A DNA stretch of 64,000 bases from Blastomyces gilchristii SLH14081 (Eukaryota; Ascomycota; Eurotiomycetes; Onygenales; Ajellomycetaceae): the NCBI RefSeq assembly GCF_000003855.2, contig NW_003101676.1, positions 121,103-185,102 of the forward strand. The letters are read 5' to 3'. A program made the position numbers and the translations under genes. The notes beneath the pieces were generated by a model. It did no database searches, had not been told where the DNA came from, and saw only the letters and a list, made by a program, of their open reading frames with translations. Below, piece after piece: positions 22,986 to 36,266 of the stretch (positions within the stretch are counted from its first letter, which is position 1; each line of letters opens with the position of its first letter).

Positions 22986-25617
22986 GCTAGATATCATTGT
23001 CATATTTCATAAGATTCATATTACTGAAGAAGATGAATGACTTACAGTATTTCAAATATATTATGATCTCTTTGAATAAATAGTCACACTCTTTGAACTG
23101 ACTAATACTCTCAGTATATTTCAGAAGTATATCAACTGAGCATTCTGAGATTTTCTTAATGAGTTTGTATCTGCTTATCTAGATGACATTCTCATCTTCA
23201 CTGATGAATTCAGAAAAGAACATTAAGAATATATACAAAGAGTATTATAATAACTACAAGAAGCAGAACTATCAATTGATATTAATAAGTGTGATTTCAA
23301 AGTTAAGAGTACTAAATACTTAAGTTTCATCATAGAAGTTAACAAAGAGATTTGAATGAATTCTGAGAAGATCTCTATCATTCTTAAATAAGAAGCTTCA
23401 TATACTGTGAAAGATGTATAAAGCTTCATTGAATTTGCTAACTTCTATCAGTAATTTATACAAAACTTCTCAAATATCACAAGACCACTTACAGATCTCA
23501 CTAAGAAGAACTCAGTATTTCAATGATCAGCAGACACTGAAGCTGCATTTATACAGATGAAGAAGATATTCATTAATATCTCTCTGCTGATAATATTCAA
23601 TTCTGATTATGAGACAGTTGTTGAGACTGATTTCTCTAGCAATATAATAGAAGAAGTGATATTGTAATATAATAATAAAGATGTTTTACAATCATATATT
23701 TTTATATTTAAGAAACTGAGTCTTACTAAATACAATTATGAGATCTATGATAAGAAACTTCTCATAATCATACACTGTTTAGAAGAATGAAACTCTGAAC
23801 TTCAAAGTATCTCTGAATTTGAGATAATCACAGATTATAAGAATTTCAAATACTTTATAACTATCTATAAACTCACTGAACAATAGATATAATAATCTGA
23901 GTTCTTAAGCTGCTTTTATTTTACAATACACTATCATTCTAGCAGTCAGAATTCAATAGCAGATGCTCTCTCATGACAAGAGTAAGATATATTATTCAAT
24001 GTAATAGATACTCACTGAATGAACTGAGAGCACTGACTCTTGAATCTGAAGATACTAGTTAATCAAGATAAAATAGTTCATAACACTATATATACTTCTT
24101 CAGTTAGAACTGTTATTGATATCTTCACTTTCTCTACACTGAATGAACTATAATATACAGCAGCTCAGACAGATGAACTTCTTTAGACTCTTATTAAAGT
24201 AGTATATCAAGAAGCACTCTGATTTCTCTCAGAACTATGTATAAGAACTGATATCTCAGAATGTTTAATTAATAATAATAATACTCTACAATTCTGTGAA
24301 TAATGCTGAGTCTCTTACTCTGAACTCTTACACACTCAGATAATGTAAGAGATGCATGATTTATATATAATCAGTTATTCAGACTGTGAATAACTATATA
24401 GAATGATCTTCTGAGAGTTCTACTGATCTAAGATATTAAACAGTATCAGACACTTTATCTGAAACTGCAATCACTGTTCTTCTATTATCTTATGAAAGAA
24501 CTGTAGAAAAGATCTATTAAAATCACTTAATATCTTTAATAGAATCTGATAAGATGTAGTAATTGACTTTACTATTAATCTATCTAAGAGTAAGAGTTGT
24601 AGAAACATTCTGATCATTATGAATTAACTGAGCAAAGATATAATATTAAAATCTTGTAATAAGATGAATACTAAACAAGTTGCTGAAGCTTTTCTACAGA
24701 GCCTGTTCTATTGAATGCATGAATTATTAAGATTTATAGTATCAGATCAGAGCTGTTAATTTGTGAGTGCTCTCTGAATAAGAATCTATCAAGTTCTCAA
24801 GATTATACACTGTCTATCAACTGTCTATTACTCTGAGACTGATGATATGTCAGAACAGATAATTCAGACTGTGAAGAATTATCTCTGTAAGTTCTGTAAT
24901 CACTTATAAGATGATTGATATAATCTTCTTCTACATACAGAGATTACTATCAATGATCAAGATACTGTTTCAACAGATATAAGCTCATTCTTTCTTACAC
25001 ACAGATACTACATGAAAGTATTGAATCTTCTAGAGATCTCACAGTTCACACTGAACTCTCACAGTCTGATTCAGATTACTGATAATATAGTAACAAAGTT
25101 TCAAGATATCTGTAATTAAGCAGAGGCCTTCATAATAACTGTGAAACAAGATCAAGAGAATTAAATCAATATTTATCAAGATCTTACTGAATAATATAAG
25201 ATAGAAGATCTGATATGATTAAATCTTAAGAATATACAAATCACATATTCATCTCATACACTAGATTACTGTTATATCAAGTATAAAGTGATAGAAGTTC
25301 TAGATAGTTACAACTATTATCTTGACATATTATCAGAGATTTATAATATATTTCATACAAGCTTGCTTCACTGCACTATCACTGATTCATTTTCTTCTCA
25401 ACTGACTTCTGACTGACAGTTATCAGACATTATAGAAGAAGATAATGAGCTCAAGTGAGAGATTGACAATATTCTTGATAAGAGACTCTGCAGCTGCAGC
25501 TGATAATATCTTATAAAATGAGTTAACTATGATCAACTGACCTGAACTCTGAGTTTCATGTTATCTGAAACAACAGCTCTTGACTGATAAGAACTGCTTC
25601 TGGAAGAAGAGGGCTAA
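22986..25617 (+). pseudogene. Gypsy-A1 RT to chromodomain
   Basis: Continuation of A1 pol after the A2 insertion. RT: KLDI near 22986, LTNT near 23100, and YLDDILIF at 23176 with both catalytic Asp codons intact. RNase H spans about 23550-23960. Integrase: an HHCC-like zinc region about 24350-24480, VIDFTINLSKS near 24550, FIVSDQSC near 24740 with the second catalytic Asp, then ALWIRIYQVLK. A C-terminal block EVLDSYNYYLD lies near 25290, then a chromodomain near 25440-25600 (ELKWEIDNILDKR once Trp stops are read through). Several TGA and TAA codons at Trp positions. Confidence 0.87.
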
Positions 25618-25926
25618 TATGACAGTCTGCGCCTGATCAATCATATAGACTATTTCATTACACTTTATAGATTCTTTCATTCCACTATTGAACATGTACA
25701 CCCTGATTCTCAGCCATTCTCAATCGCCGATCCTCGGCTGTCATGAATGTGTATAGATTCTTCCGCCCCGGAGCTCCACTGTATACACCACTACATACAT
25801 GTATAGATATTTATCTCAATTGCTGATTTCTACACTTTCTCTTTCTTTTCCTTCTTTAACATTTTTCTCTTTGTTATATAAGACCTATCAATATTATACT
25901 GATCTATTCGGCGTAGGCCTCTTACA
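25618..25926 (+). repeat. Gypsy-A1 3' LTR (309 bp)
   Basis: Direct repeat of 14557-14865. The start is decayed (TATGACAGTCTGCGCC), the end CCTCTTACA is intact. Preceded by the polypurine tract GGAAGAAGAGGG. Confidence 0.92.
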
Positions 25927-25931
25927 TTAAA

Positions 25932-26480
25932 GATTACTGTAATCATAACTTCATAACAGCACATCAGTTTAACTTATTATATTAATAAGATAATAAGAAT
26001 TCTTTCAAATTCAATATAAGATTTGAGGAATATTAAGAGAAATTAACTAATGATTTGAATTAATTAAAGATACAGCTTTATCTTATAAAGCTGACTCACA
26101 GAGTATGAATAATAATATTACAGTATCAGAGTTCATTAATTAATTACACTGAGCTTATTAATCTGACTTCTCAGATCTATTTAAATAATCAATTCTCTGA
26201 GAAAAAGACTAATAAGATCTCTTCTAAGTAATTAATAACACAATCTAAACAGTGCTGTGACAGCTTCAGTGTAGAGAAAGTAAAGAAGAATTTCAAGTAT
26301 TCTGATTCTTCACTCACTATGAAGAAATATTAAAAAAGATTTAATAAAGATCTCTATTTTAACTGTGAAGCTGATAATTACTATACTAGTAATTGTAAGA
26401 AGCTGAAGAAGAAAAGAAATTAAGAAGATATCTTCTCAAAGTTAACTTCTCTTCTGATAAATGTATTCATAGAAGATAAA
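25932..26480 (+). pseudogene. Gypsy-C gag, C-terminal part with zinc knuckle
   Basis: Continues the gag of 14150-14551. At about 26356-26397 it reads YFNCEADNYYTSNC, a CCHC knuckle (C-x2-C-x4-H-x4-C) whose first Cys and His are both Tyr now, then a basic KKLKKKRN tail. Such knuckles bind the genomic RNA during packaging. The TSD TTAAA marks the end of Gypsy-A1 just before it. Confidence 0.75.
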
Positions 26481-29008
26481 GAAGAGAAAGAAATAAAGAA
26501 TTGATAATTCTTATATCTCTGAGTTCATGTTACAATCACAATATATACTCTGAATGAAGAGATATTAGTGAGATATCTACTTAACTTTAGAGTGAATACT
26601 AACTTCATATTCTATTTCTTTTCTTTAATAAAGAATTGAAAGAAGATAGATCTGTCAGACTATATAAAATTTATCAATGAAATGAAGTATCACTGTTTTA
26701 ATATAATTCAAGTGAAGTGTGTGACTATAGATTTAGAAGAAATCTTTAAGAAGAGTAGTCTGCTTCTTCTCATTATTAATATTATAGATAAGAACATTAT
26801 TCTAGATCTTCTATAATTGAGAGAAAACAATTCTCTTATTAACTGAGTCACTCAGATGTGATGATATTATCTCACTAATAAAGAGACAGTGATAGAGAAA
26901 TCTGAAGAGTTTCATTGAAAGAATCTTGAGAAAAAGATAGAGTTAATATACTATATAGCAGATAACTGAGACTTGAAAATAGATGAAGAAGTTATCATTC
27001 TTGCTGTAAGATTAACAGCAGTATTTATCATTGAAGACAGATGTACACAATATCTCTTTACAGATTATAAGAATGTCTTTTCAGAAAGAGAAGCAGTGAA
27101 GTTTTCTGATATCAAGATATAATATAAGATTCATCTTGAAGATGATGTAATAATACTGTATAAGTCTCTTTACAACTTATCTGTAAAGAAATTGAATGTT
27201 CTATACAAATATCTTGAAAAAGCATAATCAAAGAACTGAATATATTTATCAAAGAGTTCAGCAGAAACATCTATACTCTTTATACTTAAGAAGAATGATA
27301 GACTATGTCTATGCATAGACTACAGAGATCTCAATAAGATGACAGTTAAGAATTACTATTCATTATCATTAATTAATAAGATGATTGATTAATTATCTGA
27401 AGCAAAGATATTTTCAAAGATTGATATACAGAATATCTATCATAGAATCAGAGTTAATGAAGATAATATTTAAAAAACAGCTTTTCATACTAAGTATAAT
27501 AATTTTGAATATCTTGTTTTATCTTTTAGTCTTTGTAACACTTCAGCTATCTTCTAAATCTATATAAATGAGACACTGCAGAGTCTTGTCAATGTCTTCT
27601 GTATAGTATACTTGAATGACATTCTAATCTTCTTGAAAATAAAGAAAGAATATGATACTTATATTTGAGAAGTGTTGAGTCACTTGAGACAGTATTAACT
27701 CTATACAAACACTGAAAAATGCTTATTCTATATACAGAAGATTGATTTCTTAGATTATATTATTAAGAGGAACAGCATTTTAATAAACAGAAGTCAGATC
27801 TTCATCATTGAGAACTGATCAACACTGTGAATATATCATGAGATACAGATGTTTCTGAGATTTATGAACTTCTACAGATGATTCATCTATGTATATTTAC
27901 AGATTACTGCTCTTCTTATAGATCTGTTAAAGAAAAGTGTGAAAGACAGAAAAATAAGACTGTTTATTCTCACTTAAGATACTGTACAGATGTTTGTAGA
28001 ATTAAAACAAGCTTTTACAGATATTATAATACTGAATCACTTTAATCTCAACTTACTCAGTCAGTGTGAGACTGATACATTCAGAAATGAAATCTGTGAA
28101 ATCTTTTCACAGTTAACATCAGAAATCTTTCAACATTGAAAGAATCAGAGAATAATTATCTCTGAAAATACAGATAATGAAATATCTGTGAGAGAAGACT
28201 TTTTCACAGAGTCTATAAGATATTATAAATAAAGATCAGTGATCTTCTTCTTCAAGAAGTTATCACTCATGTAGAGAAGATATGATACTTATAATCAAGA
28301 GATGTTAGTAATTATCAAGTTCTTTAAGATCTGGTAATATTATCTTCAGAGTAGTAAGTTTTTAATGTAAGTTCTCACTGATTATACAAATCTGCATTAC
28401 TTCTTGATAATAAAGAGCTTGACAAAATATTAAGTCAGATGAGCAGAGCTGCTTTCAGAGTATAATTTCTATATTCAATACTGTGCAGATCAGCTTAATC
28501 TCATCAACACACTGTCTAGACAGTCTGATTATAATATTATTAATACAGAGAAGAATTTTATAAAAGAATCTCTATCATCACTGCAGAAGAAGCTAGCTGC
28601 AGAGAGTTGAGATTCTCTAAAGCTCAGAAACAGCATCAGTAAGACAGCTGTGTAACTCAGTATAAAAGATGAAAGAAAACCTGAGTCTCTGTAGAGAACT
28701 AACACTAAAGATTATAAGCTTCTCATATCATATCTTACTATCATTGAATTGATAAAGAATAAAACAGTCTACAATCTTTCAATTTAACTACTTTTAAAAT
28801 TCATTAATAAATTACAGAAGAAGAACATCTCTACTGCAGCTTGAATTTAGAAGTTAAAGAAAAAAGAATTCAGTTTAAACTTGAAAGAGACAGACTCTGA
28901 GCAGGGTGATATTGCTAAGAAATTAAGTTACTGATAACTAGAAGAATGTGAACTTCTACTGCTGAATGATTCAGTCTTCATCTCTTATAGCAGAATAATG
29001 TGTTAGAA
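26481..29008 (+). pseudogene. Gypsy-C pol: protease, RT, RNase H, start of integrase
   Basis: The protease end shows NIILDLL.LRENNSLIN near 26790-26850 (family ILG.PWL...NP.I.W). RT: SILFILKKNDRLCLCIDYR near 27270-27330, SKIDIQNIYHRIRVNED near 27418-27465, YLNDILIF near 27608 where YLDD has become YLND. RNase H follows about 28000-28500 (YNQEMLVI..FF near 28290, TDYTNL near 28380). The integrase N-terminus begins after 28540. The frame is cut by Gypsy-B1 at 29013 (TSD GTTAT 29009-29013) and resumes at 36267. Confidence 0.86.
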
Positions 29009-29013
29009 GTTAT

Positions 29014-29271
29014 TGTAAGAATAAGTACTCGCAGGCGATTATTCGGGTGTTTGCAGCTTGGCGTGATATGTACTGTTAACTACTAGAAGTATTCATGATA
29101 GAAAGATAAAATATAGGAATTAAATGTATAATAGTATTCAAGCTGAGTTATGAATAGTATTCATGAACTCCAGTCTATATAGTTGTGTATAGTCAAGGGC
29201 TGCTAGCTCTATTAATTACATGAGAGATAGAAATAGAGATAAAGAATCTGTAAGAAGTGAGATTTCTTACA
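29014..29271 (-). repeat. Gypsy-B1 3' LTR (258 bp)
   Basis: The plus strand reads TGTAAGAATAAGTACTCGC at the left and GATTTCTTACA at the right. Direct repeat of 36004-36261. In the last 81 bases the two LTRs differ at 13 sites, all C:G against T:A. Confidence 0.94.
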
Positions 29272-30149
29272 TACTTCTCTCTCTCTAAGACTTTGTTCAT
29301 GAAGCCTTTCACTGAGTGACTTCATAGAATCAGCTCAGCACTGCAGTGATACTCACTAAAAACCCTTTATATCTATAAAAAATCTCAGTGAGGAAAAATC
29401 CCTTGTTACTGTGAAGAGAAAAAAGTCTATTACTCACTTTCTTATTCTGTGAGATTCTTTATAATCTACAGATTCTTCTCTGACTATTATACAGATTCAT
29501 CTCACATCTTTCATACAGAAGAGTTCTGATTAACTCTCAATCATTTTCACAAGATTCTTGTGTGATTATTACACAGATTCATCTTACAGATAAATCACTC
29601 TCTGTAAGATCATTCTCATTAAAGAGAAGTATTTATAAGTTAATCTTTTACTTATTCTTGTAAATCATTATTCTTTGATACTGTAGAATTGTAAGGAATT
29701 TTTTATTCTTTTATCAACTCTATAGAATTATAGAATCAAGATATTCACAGTCTGCAATCATTCTTTATAGTTATATAGAAAGATTCAAGCCTGTGATTCA
29801 TAATCACTCTTGTTTACTAGAGTAATCTGACTATTTCACAGAATTACTCACAGTGTAAGTAAATCTCTCTAGAGTAGTATAAATATCTCAGATCTGTCTA
29901 TGAAATCTTATCTTCTTTTCTCTTTTTCTGTAACAGCTCTCATTCTTATAAACTGTGAGTATTCTCATTCATTCACAAAGTATTTTCACTCAGATAACAG
30001 AGAGAGAGTGTTCCTGATAATATCTATATAGTAATTCAAGAACTTCTCAAGAATAAAAATTTTTCAATTTCAATATCTTTATAAACAATGTCTGACTACT
30101 GTTAAGCTTCTTATAAGCATTCTCACAACTTCTCTGATCACTTTTTATC

Positions 30150-30560
30150 AGCTGATGAAGCAGAGACACTGCTGCTTATAACTGCATCTTCATTTCTCTC
30201 AGCTCTGTCACTACACTCAATCTTCAGGTCAGTGACTTATCTCATGCCTCTCTCAGACCAGCTTCTGGCTTCAAGCAGTGTAGTTTCTCTCTTTACTGTA
30301 AGTCTTCTTATAAGTAATTCCTTACAGATTCTAGCTAACAGTTCTTACAAAGCTCTCAGTGTTATCAGTGTCTTCTGCAGCTCTGCAGGCCTACAATCAT
30401 TCCCTCTCTGTCTGCACAATCTCTGACTAGGTATATGCAAATATGCCTAGATTCTCTATCAATGATTCTCACACCACAGCGCATTTCTGCAATCTTATTA
30501 TCAATGAGAGATGAGTTCTCAGATACCTGCAAAATCTGAGTAATCAATACAATGTGAATG
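30150..30560 (-). pseudogene. Extra 3' ORF of Gypsy-B1, unknown product
   Basis: An open minus-strand segment at 30365-30547 encodes MITQILQVSENSSLIDNKI and continues in a neighbouring frame with ALRELLARICKELL and VKRETTLLEARSWSERG. The same peptides occur in Gypsy-B2 at 61376-61850. It lies between the chromodomain and the 3' LTR, where most chromoviruses have nothing. The segment is Arg/Glu/Leu-rich with coiled-coil character. It could be a captured host gene, an env-position ORF, or a domain of unknown role. The open frames on the opposite strand here are shadows. Confidence 0.5.
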
Positions 30561-31049
30561 TTATGAATTCATGATAAGAGTTAGTCTGAATAGATGAGCT
30601 CTCTCTTCACATCTTAATTATTTCTGAGCTGAATATCTCAGTATAACTGAGAGAGTGAACACAGCTTTATAAGAAATATCTGATCACACACACAGATAGC
30701 CAGTTCTCAAGACTCTGCTACAACTGTGTGTGTTCTGATATTCAGCTTCTCTAAAGTCTATGCATTTCTGATAATCTTTGTATCAAATGCAATAATTGTC
30801 TATACTGCAGATATAATACTTTCTGCTTCTTTGAAGAAGAAAATTAATAGTTATAAGAAGATTAAGTGTTGCAGATAATAAGAGTATGAATTTAAGTTTT
30901 CTTTATTTTTTCTTTATTAATCTTCAAATTATGTTCACAGCTCTGTTTATTTTCTTGTTTTTTAGCTTTAATAAGAATATGATTTCTTCTTTTCTTATAT
31001 ACACTGCAGACTGTTCATTTCAGTAGAAACTCATTATCTTATAGACTAG

Positions 31050-34000
31050 AATTTATAAATGACAGTGTTAATATCTTTATTATAATCAAGTTCTTAGTGA
31101 AGACTGTATTATTCTGACTTATCAGAATTCACAGTATAAAAGTCATATCTCAGCTTCTACAGATGTCTTATCTGCTCAGATAATTCTTAAGTGAACTCAT
31201 TCATCTTATCAGAATACTCTTATCACTGAATCTTAAATCAGAGCTTGTAATCTCACTTCTCTGAGTTAATAATCTCTTTAACCTGATATTCTCTTTCACT
31301 CTCTAGTACTTTGCAGACAGAGTGATAAGTCACAGAGTTCTCTTTTAAGAATTTCTTATATTTATAAAGTAAAGAGATATGAAAAATATTATATATCTAC
31401 AATTCAGATAACAGTTTCAATCTATAGAACTGTGAGTTAATTTTCTTTATAATCTTACAAGACTCTGTCTGTAAGAGATTCAGCTTCTTACTAGATCTTT
31501 ATATAATAATATTTTCTAGACTCAGTCAGACTCTATTATCTTTCTTAAAACTCTTTATAATATGCTTGAAGTTATAGTATCTCTTCTAATACTCTTAAGC
31601 CTTTCTCAAGAATTCACAGGCTTTCTCTCAGATCTTCTGAATTCTCTCAGTCTGTTCACAGATATCACTACACTCTATAGTATACTCTCACAGGTTCATC
31701 AAGATCATCTGCAGATAAGTCTCAGTGAGTATCTTAAAGAGGATTTTATCTGTGCTGATATGTTTTGAGTTGTTATATATAAACTCTATAAGTAATAATC
31801 AATACACTCAGTCATTCTAATTATAATTAACAAAGTACTATAGATACTGTTTTAATATACTCATCAGACATTCTGTCTAATCATCTATCTATTAATGAAA
31901 AGCTGTGCTTAGATCTTATAAGATCTTCAGTATAGTTATCATATCAGATCAGAACTCTTCTACAAAAATTAATTCTCTATCTGAGATAATATTTATAGAT
32001 AACTTATACAACTGAATCATATCATAGATAAAGATATAAGTTAAATTCTTTGACTTCAAGTTCTTACAGATGAGTATAAAGTGTGTTATCTTGATAAAGT
32101 AATTCACTATCATCAGTACACTGTTAAAGCAGATATCATATATATTCTTGCTTTTTAGAAGACTTATAAGAGTATTCATTTCTAGCTGTTCTCAAGGTTT
32201 CTATGAAATGAGTAGAGAAGTAAGTTCTTTATATAATCTGAACTGCACTATCTGTGAATTCTGATAAATAGTATAAGAATTCACTATCTTCTTCATAAGT
32301 TCTTATATCTTTGATCAGAAGTATTTTCTTATAAGTAACTCATGAGTTCTAGTATCTATAAAATGACTCACTAGAGAAGAGTTATGATATCTTTTAATAA
32401 GTTCTATGTATAGAAACTCATTTATAGATATATAAATTCAGCTCTCTCTTTATAAGAGATTATTTAAGTCTCTTTAATTCTTTATTTCTGCAGAATTAAT
32501 CTCTGCTGTGAGCAGTTTCTGAATATACTGAGTATATTCATTCTTCAATTGCAGTTCAGACAATCTGAATAGAAAATCTTATAAAGACTTATACTCTGTT
32601 TTTTCTTACATCAGATCTTCTGCAGTACTTCTCAAAGCCTGTAAACTCTTCAGATTATAGATACTCTCTTCAAGAATTCTTATAGAGATTCTCAGAGTGT
32701 TGACTCTCAGTGTTATAGAGAGTAGTTATATAGACTTCTTTTCTCTCTTCTTTCTCTTCTCTTATAAGGAATTAAAAGACTCTTCAGTCAATCTCTTCAT
32801 AACACTCAGTTTAAACATTTTATAAAGCTTTTCTGCCTTCTCTAGTCTCTCTGTATCTGTTATCATGATCTTCTTAATATAGTCTGATCTGTAAGAGAGT
32901 CTGTCTGCTGAGTTCTTAGTTCTCTTAATATATTCTATCTTGAATCAGAACTTACTCAGTCTCTGAGCTTAGTAAATCTATTACTATAAGAGTTTCTTGA
33001 TTGAAGTAAACTATTATAAGCTGTCATGATCAGTTCTAATAGTAATCACTGTTACAAGGCTCTCAAAGTAGTGATATCAGTAATGAAAGAATTTCACTAT
33101 TATAAGAAGCTTCTGATTATAAATATCATAGTTAATCTTCACAGATTACATCTTCTATAAGAAAAAGATCACTGAAACTCAGTTCTTATTTAACTGTAGT
33201 TATAAAACTATTTCTGAAATTGTAAAGAAGAAGACATCTGTCTCTAATCTAATTAAGAGTAAGAAGTCAAAGTAAAACAGCATCACTGTATCTATGAATA
33301 TCTATTTTAATCTTATAAAGACTCTGTGAGCTTCTGAGATAAGAAAGTTCTCACAGTTCTCTCTTCTTAACAATCTTTTCATTCTCTATTTATAGAATAA
33401 CTTCTTCTTATTTTCATTCTTCAGCATGTCTGTAAGAGTCAAGAAGATTCTCATGAATATAAAGATAAATCATCTATAGAAATTCATAAAGCTCAGAAAG
33501 ATCTGAATCTTATAAATACTAGTTAACTTTAGTTATGATAGAATAGTCTCAATCTATGAAGATTTTATCTGAATATTATCTGCAGTGATTACATATTCTA
33601 GGAAATTAATCTGATAAGCACTGAAGTTGTACTTTATAAGCTTAATATACAGTTCTATCTCATCTAAGACCTTTAATATACTTTATATATACTCAGTGTG
33701 TTCTTTCTTCTTTATAAGATACATTATCACATTATTTAGATATATTATTATAAAGATATTCAGATATACATGAAGTGTTTTATTAATAAAAGACTGAAAT
33801 ACTGTAGAGATATTAGTCAGATTAAAAGACATCACTAAATATTTAAATAATCTCAGTGTAGTTCTAAAGACAGTCTTTTATTCATTCTCAGACTGTATTT
33901 ACAGCTGTGTATATACATTGATTATATTCAGTTATATGAATATAACAGCTCTCATGAGATAATTGATTACATTCTCAATCAGAAATAGAAGATAGTGACT

Positions 34001-35971
34001 CTTTATTATCTTGAAGTTCAGGTCACAGTAATCTACACATAATCTGAGATCTTTATTCTTCTTCTTTATAAATATCACAGAGACTTCTGTGAAGATCTGT
34101 AAAGATCAGATAAAGTCATTCTTCAGATTCTTCTTTATATAGATCTGTAAGATCTCTGTCTTATAATAAGAGAGCTTATAAATTGATTCTCAGAAGAGTT
34201 TCTATTCTTCTATCAAATCTATTATCAGATTCTTCTTATAGTAAGAGAGAAGCTCAGCTATCTTTACTGAGCTGAATATCTCTGTAAGATCTCAATATTT
34301 CTCTAATATCTGAAGCTCAGTTTTCATAACTGCAAGGTTCTCAGACACTTATAAAGTTATTATATAGATGAGCTTATCTTCTCTAACTAACTCTGCAGCA
34401 TTAACTGATTCTATCTCTGTAAGTGAGTCTGTTAACACTGATTGAAAGTATAAACCTGACTTGTGAACAGCTATGTGTGAATTGTGTCTTTAAAGTCATA
34501 CAAGTTCTAAGTACATGTCATCTATAATATCTGTGATAATCATAGTTTCTGTAAATGTTCTTCAGATTTCAGAGAGATCTTGTAATTCAAAGATGATTCT
34601 TATAAGTCTCTTAACTCTCAGGTCTGAGTTCTTGCACTCTGCTTATTATAAGAGCAGATTCTCAGTTTTCATCTTTCAGCTCATTCACTCTGTGAGCTTT
34701 AAAGACATCACAGTGACCTGAGATTCTGAGTTCATCAATACTTTTCATACTTATGAGATAGCAGTACTGCAGCACAGTCTCTTTCTATAAGTAAGTATTT
34801 TCATTGAGAGAGTAACAGATTCAGATGTCAGCTTTAAGACTCTTAAGAAGACTGTTACTGACTCTGTTTACAAGTTCTTAAATTCCTATTTTAATTTATT
34901 CAGACAGTTTGTATAAAGATATTCTAGTTTAGAATAGATGAAGCAGAGTCTCTTTTTCTTAATCTCTCTGTTATATACTCTGTTTATAAGAGCTTATGAA
35001 GCTCTCTCTTTCTACTCAGCAGTCAGATATAAATCTCTCTATATCTTATCATCTTTTTCTGATAAATCTGTTCTCTGTTGTTCTGGCCCTTATAAGACTA
35101 GTTAGTGATTCACTTTTTATAAGTCTATAACTCTCACAGTGATCTGTAAGCAGTGAATAAGAGTTATCAGTTTCTTCAGAGTTAAGAACTTAGAGTCTTA
35201 CTTAATGAGCTTGTTCTGTATATCTTTATTCAGTCTTTTTATAAATATCATCATTCAGATCTTGTTTCAGAGCCCTGTTTTCACAGATCTTAATTTATAT
35301 CACAATTTCATGAAGTGCTGTAAGTAGTCTTTATCAGATTTCTCATCTCTTTTTCTAATATTAATGATTACAGCTCAGATGTTCTCTGTTCAGCTTATAA
35401 AGTCTCTTAACTTATTCTCTAAATAGATCTTGAGAACAGATTAGTGAAATCTCTCATAATCATTCTCTAGATAATTCAGCCAGTTCTTGACTTCAGTGTA
35501 ATAGAGGTCTGTCATTATATAGATGACAGCTTCTTCACCTTTCATATCACACAGTCAGGCTTGTAAGTCAATTTCAAATACAAACTCATAAAAGCTTTTA
35601 TAGATTATGATTTAATAAGTAATCTTAAGTGATTACAGCTTAAGAAAGTTTCTTTTCAGTTCATAAGTATCTCTGAAGATCATGTCTAGAGACTCAGTTT
35701 GAGAATGTTTACAGACAGTAAGCATTTCTTGTAGAAAAATAGCTTGATTCTGTGAGAGATGCTCAAGAATGTTCTTCACTAAGATTGATTCATTTGTGAG
35801 TTCAGAGAGTTCCTCTGTCACAGATGTAGAGAATGATATCTTATAAGTGATTAATAAGTTCTCTAAGACTTCTTTTATAGAGATTATTCATAATTCAGAT
35901 GACTGCTTCTGAGTGTCTGCAGTAGAGTTTGCAGGGATTGAAGTATACAAGTTTCTAGTTCTTTCAGTCAT
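31050..35971 (-). pseudogene. Gypsy-B1 gag-pol
   Basis: Starts at ATG 35971-35969 (MTERTRNLYTSIPAN). An open gag stretch at 35633-35821 contains VKNILEHLSQNQ. A knuckle-like CFIYSKLEYLYTNC follows (two expected positions now Tyr). RT lies about 34100-33500 with the entry block LRLCVDYCDLN. The integrase core is readable at 31949-32179: LMIVNYFIKITHFI and then IISDRELIFVEEF with the second catalytic Asp. A chromodomain follows near 31100-31330. Stops occur mainly at Trp codons. Same architecture and length as the B2 copy. Confidence 0.85.
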
Positions 35972-36003
35972 AACAGGCAGTTGCTGACTGACTGAGCTTG
36001 AAA

Positions 36004-36261
36004 TGTAAGAATAAGTACTTACAGGTGATTATTCAGGTGTTTGCAGCTTGATATGATATGTACTGTTAACTACTAGAAGTATTCACAGTAGAAAGATAAA
36101 ATATAGAGATTAAATGTATAATAGTATTCAAGCTGAGTTGTGAATAGTATTCACAAACTCCAGTCTATATAGTTGTGTGTAGCCAAGGGCCGCTAGCTCT
36201 ATTAATTACGCGAGAGATAGGAATAGAGGTAAAGGATCCGCGAGGAGCGGGATTTCTTACA
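36004..36261 (-). repeat. Gypsy-B1 5' LTR (258 bp)
   Basis: Best preserved B-type LTR at its right end: GGATCCGCGAGGAGCGGG keeps CpG sites that the partner at 29241-29271 has lost. Ends directly at TSD GTTAT. Confidence 0.94.
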
Positions 36262-36266
36262 GTTAT

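Larger units (their letters stand above)
14557..25926 (+). mobile_element. Gypsy-A1 chromovirus, split by Gypsy-A2
   Basis: Two 309-bp LTRs and a 5-bp TSD TTAAA (14552-14556 and 25927-25931) within Gypsy-C gag. Its own sequence is 14557-17337 plus 22986-25926, about 5.7 kb. Gag, protease, RT, RNase H, integrase and chromodomain follow on the plus strand. The RT region is interrupted by a second copy of the same family in reverse orientation (Gypsy-A2, TSD ATAAA). A purine-rich tract GGAAGAAGAGGG directly before the 3' LTR is the likely polypurine tract. Confidence 0.93.
29014..36261 (-). mobile_element. Gypsy-B1 chromovirus nested in Gypsy-C
   Basis: 7248 bp on the minus strand with 258-bp LTRs and TSD GTTAT (29009-29013 and 36262-36266). 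Inserted in Gypsy-C integrase. It has exactly the same length as Gypsy-B2 at 55668. Internal order on the minus strand: gag, zinc knuckle, protease, RT, RNase H, integrase, chromodomain, then about 1.6 kb with a further ORF before the 3' LTR. A pyrimidine tract next to the left LTR (CTTCTCTCTCTCTAAG) is the polypurine tract of the minus strand. Confidence 0.94.
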
